This document shows positions 60,238-62,453 of a stretch of 62,453 nucleotides of DNA, piece after piece; the first letter of the stretch is position 1, and each line of letters opens with the position of its first letter. This DNA is from Actinomortierella ambigua (Eukaryota > Mortierellomycota > Mortierellomycetes > Mortierellales > Mortierellaceae). The stretch spans positions 1 to 62,453 of the forward strand of contig JAAAJB010000141.1 of NCBI GenBank assembly GCA_016098155.1. Direction: 5' to 3'. Both the position numbers and the translations under genes were made by a program. The notes below the pieces were generated by a model. The model worked only from the letters and a program-made list of their open reading frames with translations, was not told where the DNA came from and made no database searches.

Positions 60238-60393
60238 GGGACAACCAAAGCGGAGAGGAGGGCAAGGCATATCCAATCCCCCGAATCATTACAAGCGTCT
60301 AATTTCTTCAAGCTCGTGTTTTGATGGCCATATACTCTGTCATGTCGTCAATCACTTAGAGTACTGAGTGATGAAATTACAATAATACATTGA

Positions 60394-61290
60394 CTACATC
60401 TGTTTGACCGTTCCATCCTCTAGTTCCGCCTTCTCATTGAGACGTGCATTGATAGTCTGGCCAAACTGCCCCTCTTCCAGCTCCGCCTTATCATTAAGAG
60501 GTGCATGATGGTTCTCGTGATTCGAGTTGGGCATAACAGTAGCAGTAGTGTTATTAGCGTTGGCAAGGAACGAGTGCTCGAGGGTGTCTGTGCCATCCTG
60601 TCTGGCCACGGTCGCGCGACGTCCCTTGAATAGCGCGTCGCGCCCCTTGTGCAAGTAGAGCTGGAGGAAGAACAAGATCGTAAACGCCGCCAACAATCCT
60701 AGATACCATCCTGCGGCAAGAGGTCCCTTAGACCAGTCCAAAAAGCCATACAACCATTCAGCGCGACTAGGGGGAAAAATGCAGGATTAGTTAAAGGAGT
60801 ACATCTGCATGGAAAAGAGAGAGACACACAAACACACATGCAGGTGTGAAAGCTAAAACTCTGTCCCACCACACTAACTTACGCTGCAAAGTACACCCAT
60901 GCCAGGAACATGTAAAGGATGATGAAAAACAGAGGACCCAGAACATGGACTGGGAGCAAATCCATGCGATTGAAGACGAGCTCGATCATCATGCACAGTA
61001 GATCAACGCCATGGTGGGAGTAATCGACGTATTCATTGACAGGGTCCATGGTATTGTTGGGATCATATAGCATTCCCCAATAAATCGCAGGGACAACAAT
61101 ATGGTACACAACCACACTGCCGTAAAGCATCCAGAAGGCAACCGTCAGGAACCAATGCTGGTCCTGAAGCGATGAGAGTGTCCTGGTCCTTGTGTATCTG
61201 AAGGAATGCCACGTTGCTGTCTATGTTTGGGTGAACGAAGAATGGAGGGCTTTTACAGTGTTAGAGAGCCAATGCCACACACACCCACAC

Positions 61291-61321
<31 letters not shown>

Positions 61322-61614
61322 TCACTCCTTCTTGCTTGGCTACAAGGCATCCCACATACCAAGTAGTAGGCGGTCAGGCCGATGTTGCTGAGGTTGGTGA
61401 AGGTTGTCGGGACCATGTAAAACACATTGTCTCTGGCCGAGACGTAGAGTGTTGCGATGAAAACAGCGACCAGGTGCAGCGAGACAAAGGCACGGATGTA
61501 CAACAGACTGTCAGCGCTGACTAGGTTTGAACTAACAGCCCGAGAATGATCGAGCCGATCGTAGAGGAGGAACCGCCGCAAACCTGTGGGTAGTGGGGGT
61601 GCGTCCTCTGTCAT
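60394..61614 (-). CDS. AIG1/FAR-17a-like multi-pass membrane protein
   Basis: Three exons join in phase: 61614-61360, 61217-60883 and 60766-60394, giving 320 residues from ATG 61614 (an upstream in-frame TTG is not used). Hydrophobic segments: about 38-58, 65-85, 110-130, 145-165, 178-198 and 215-238. Motifs such as FWMLYGSVVVYHIVVPAIYW, HHGVDLLCMMIELVFNR and FLDWSKGPLAAGW resemble the AIG1/FAR-17a group, whose animal members hydrolyse fatty-acid esters of hydroxy fatty acids with a Thr-His pair. The His of HGVDLL is a candidate catalytic residue. The cytosolic C-terminus carries two similar short blocks (LNDKAELEEG and LNEKAELEDG). The relation to insect rolling-stone proteins is an alternative. 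The acceptor of exon 2 was chosen by phase; a nearby AG would break the frame. Confidence 0.72.
61294..61321. repeat. (GA)14 microsatellite in intron 1 of the AIG1-like gene
   Basis: An uninterrupted GA run between exons 1 and 2, preceded by (CA) repeats at 61276-61291. Confidence 0.95.
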
Positions 61615-62453
61615 GTTGATATTCCACAACTAAAAGGATGGAGGGTGCCAGCGGGATGCAAACAATTCACGTATGAAAAGGTGGTGAAGTGAAGAAGCCA
61701 AGGTAAGGCAACGGGGCTGAAGGGAACGGGGTGAGATGAGATAAGGTGGAGCGGAAAGGGAAGAGGTAAAGTGAAGAGGAGATGAAAAAGAAGGTGTGTC
61801 AAACACAAAAACAGAAATGAGAAAAATGAATACCGACCGAAAGAGTTTCTGTTGAAAACAAAAAGAGGGTTGCAGTGCATGCTACACGAGGGGGGAACAC
61901 TAGCGAGAAAAAAAATACACCAGCAACCCACCCTCGAAGAGGGAGAGGGCACTGTCTTCAGCAACCATGCAAAGGGCACATAATCCTTGGATTCGTCGAG
62001 CCTACCTACCTCGTGACAATGGCCAGAAAGATACGTACTCGATGCTAACAACATAGCTGGCATTTTCTTTCTTACATGTCCTCATTTCACTGTTGATAGA
62101 CCCTGCCAATTTTTCATATTGTTGAGGTGTAGCAAGGCTTAACATTACTGGTTGTTTCCTCGCATTGTGTCGAGAGGCCAGGTAAAACGCCACAAGTTGG
62201 CGCAGATATGTCCAAGGACTAGAGCTCTTAAAAGTGTTAAGTTTGCGACAGCGCGTGGTGTATTTATGGGCCCATCTTGACAACTCTTTCACGAGTGCAG
62301 AACAACATTCAAATGGAGAGATGTGTTTGCTGAGCACCCTCCTCTAAAGTGTTTTCAGATACGAACGCCATACTGAGCCTTTCAAACAAGTCAGCACCCT
62401 TGACAAGTACCGCACCCCCGCATTTTCATGAGTACACAGTATGAGCAACAATG
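61615..62453. other. Upstream flank of the AIG1-like gene
   Basis: Purine-rich on the + strand at 61680-61900, consistent with the leader of the minus-strand gene. A minus-strand frame of 111 codons at 62002-62337 has no recognisable domain or splice context and is not accepted. The window may end inside another gene's flank. Confidence 0.5.

Noticed and set aside
2163..61614. A co-regulated membrane-lipid or Ras gene cluster
   Set aside because: Genes lie on both strands with large gaps and unrelated housekeeping genes between them; nothing in the sequence shows common control.
62002..62337. 111-codon minus-strand frame near the right edge
   Set aside because: Basic and Ser-rich, no recognisable motif, overlaps the promoter side of the AIG1-like gene.

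Overview
The window is nuclear DNA of a filamentous fungus. Nearly every gene is split by short GT-AG introns, most genes have long pyrimidine-rich leaders, and the gene set is eukaryotic: tricalbin, mitochondrial processing peptidase beta, R3H/G-patch Prp43 cofactor, TCF25/Rqc1, RasGAP and inositol-phosphate synthase. Intron density and gene style suggest an early-diverging lineage such as Mortierellomycota or Mucoromycota. That placement is inference only. One run of ten Ns (34722-34731) marks an assembly gap. I saw no tRNA, rRNA, CRISPR array or intact mobile element.

Layout. 1-2.2 kb: no gene seen. 2.2-7.4 kb (-): tricalbin, an ER-plasma-membrane tether. 9.9-12.3 kb (-): NAT/NCS2 purine permease. 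12.3-16.3 kb: gene desert with two small tandem repeats. 16.3-19.8 kb (-): SQS1-like R3H/G-patch protein. 20.2-22.7 kb (+): decayed acyl-CoA synthetase-like gene. 24.4-32.8 kb (+): about 20-exon gene for a helical (BAR-like)-PH-PH-C2-RasGAP protein. 33.4-34.1 kb (-): small DAP1-like protein. 34.8-36.8 kb (-): Thr-rich single-pass membrane protein. 38.6-40.5 kb (-): INO1. 41.9-44.0 kb (-): membrane-anchored ICME-like esterase. 44.6-45.2 kb (-) and 45.5-49.1 kb (+): a divergent pair, a Set7-like SET protein and TCF25/Rqc1. 49.6-50.9 kb (+): zinc-free MDR alkenal/prostaglandin reductase. 51.3-53.0 kb (-): single-pass protein with three PPxY motifs. 54.9-57.5 kb (-): mitochondrial processing peptidase beta. 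57.7-59.0 kb (-): two unrecognised small proteins. 59.2-60.2 kb (+): acidic orphan with a probable frameshift. 60.4-61.6 kb (-): AIG1/FAR-17a-like membrane protein.

There is no operon-like organisation. Several genes touch membrane lipid or Ras biology (tricalbin, INO1, acyl-CoA synthetase relic, RasGAP, prenylcysteine-esterase-like protein, AIG1-like protein), but I read this as coincidence of neighbourhood. The strongest leads are the RasGAP architecture, the three-PPxY membrane protein, the glycine-periodic linker in tricalbin, the decayed synthetase with a changed P-loop, and the frame switch in the orphan at 59-60 kb. Intron-exon models were made by eye from splice consensus and reading phase. 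Exon limits are given in each entry, and unresolved junctions are stated.
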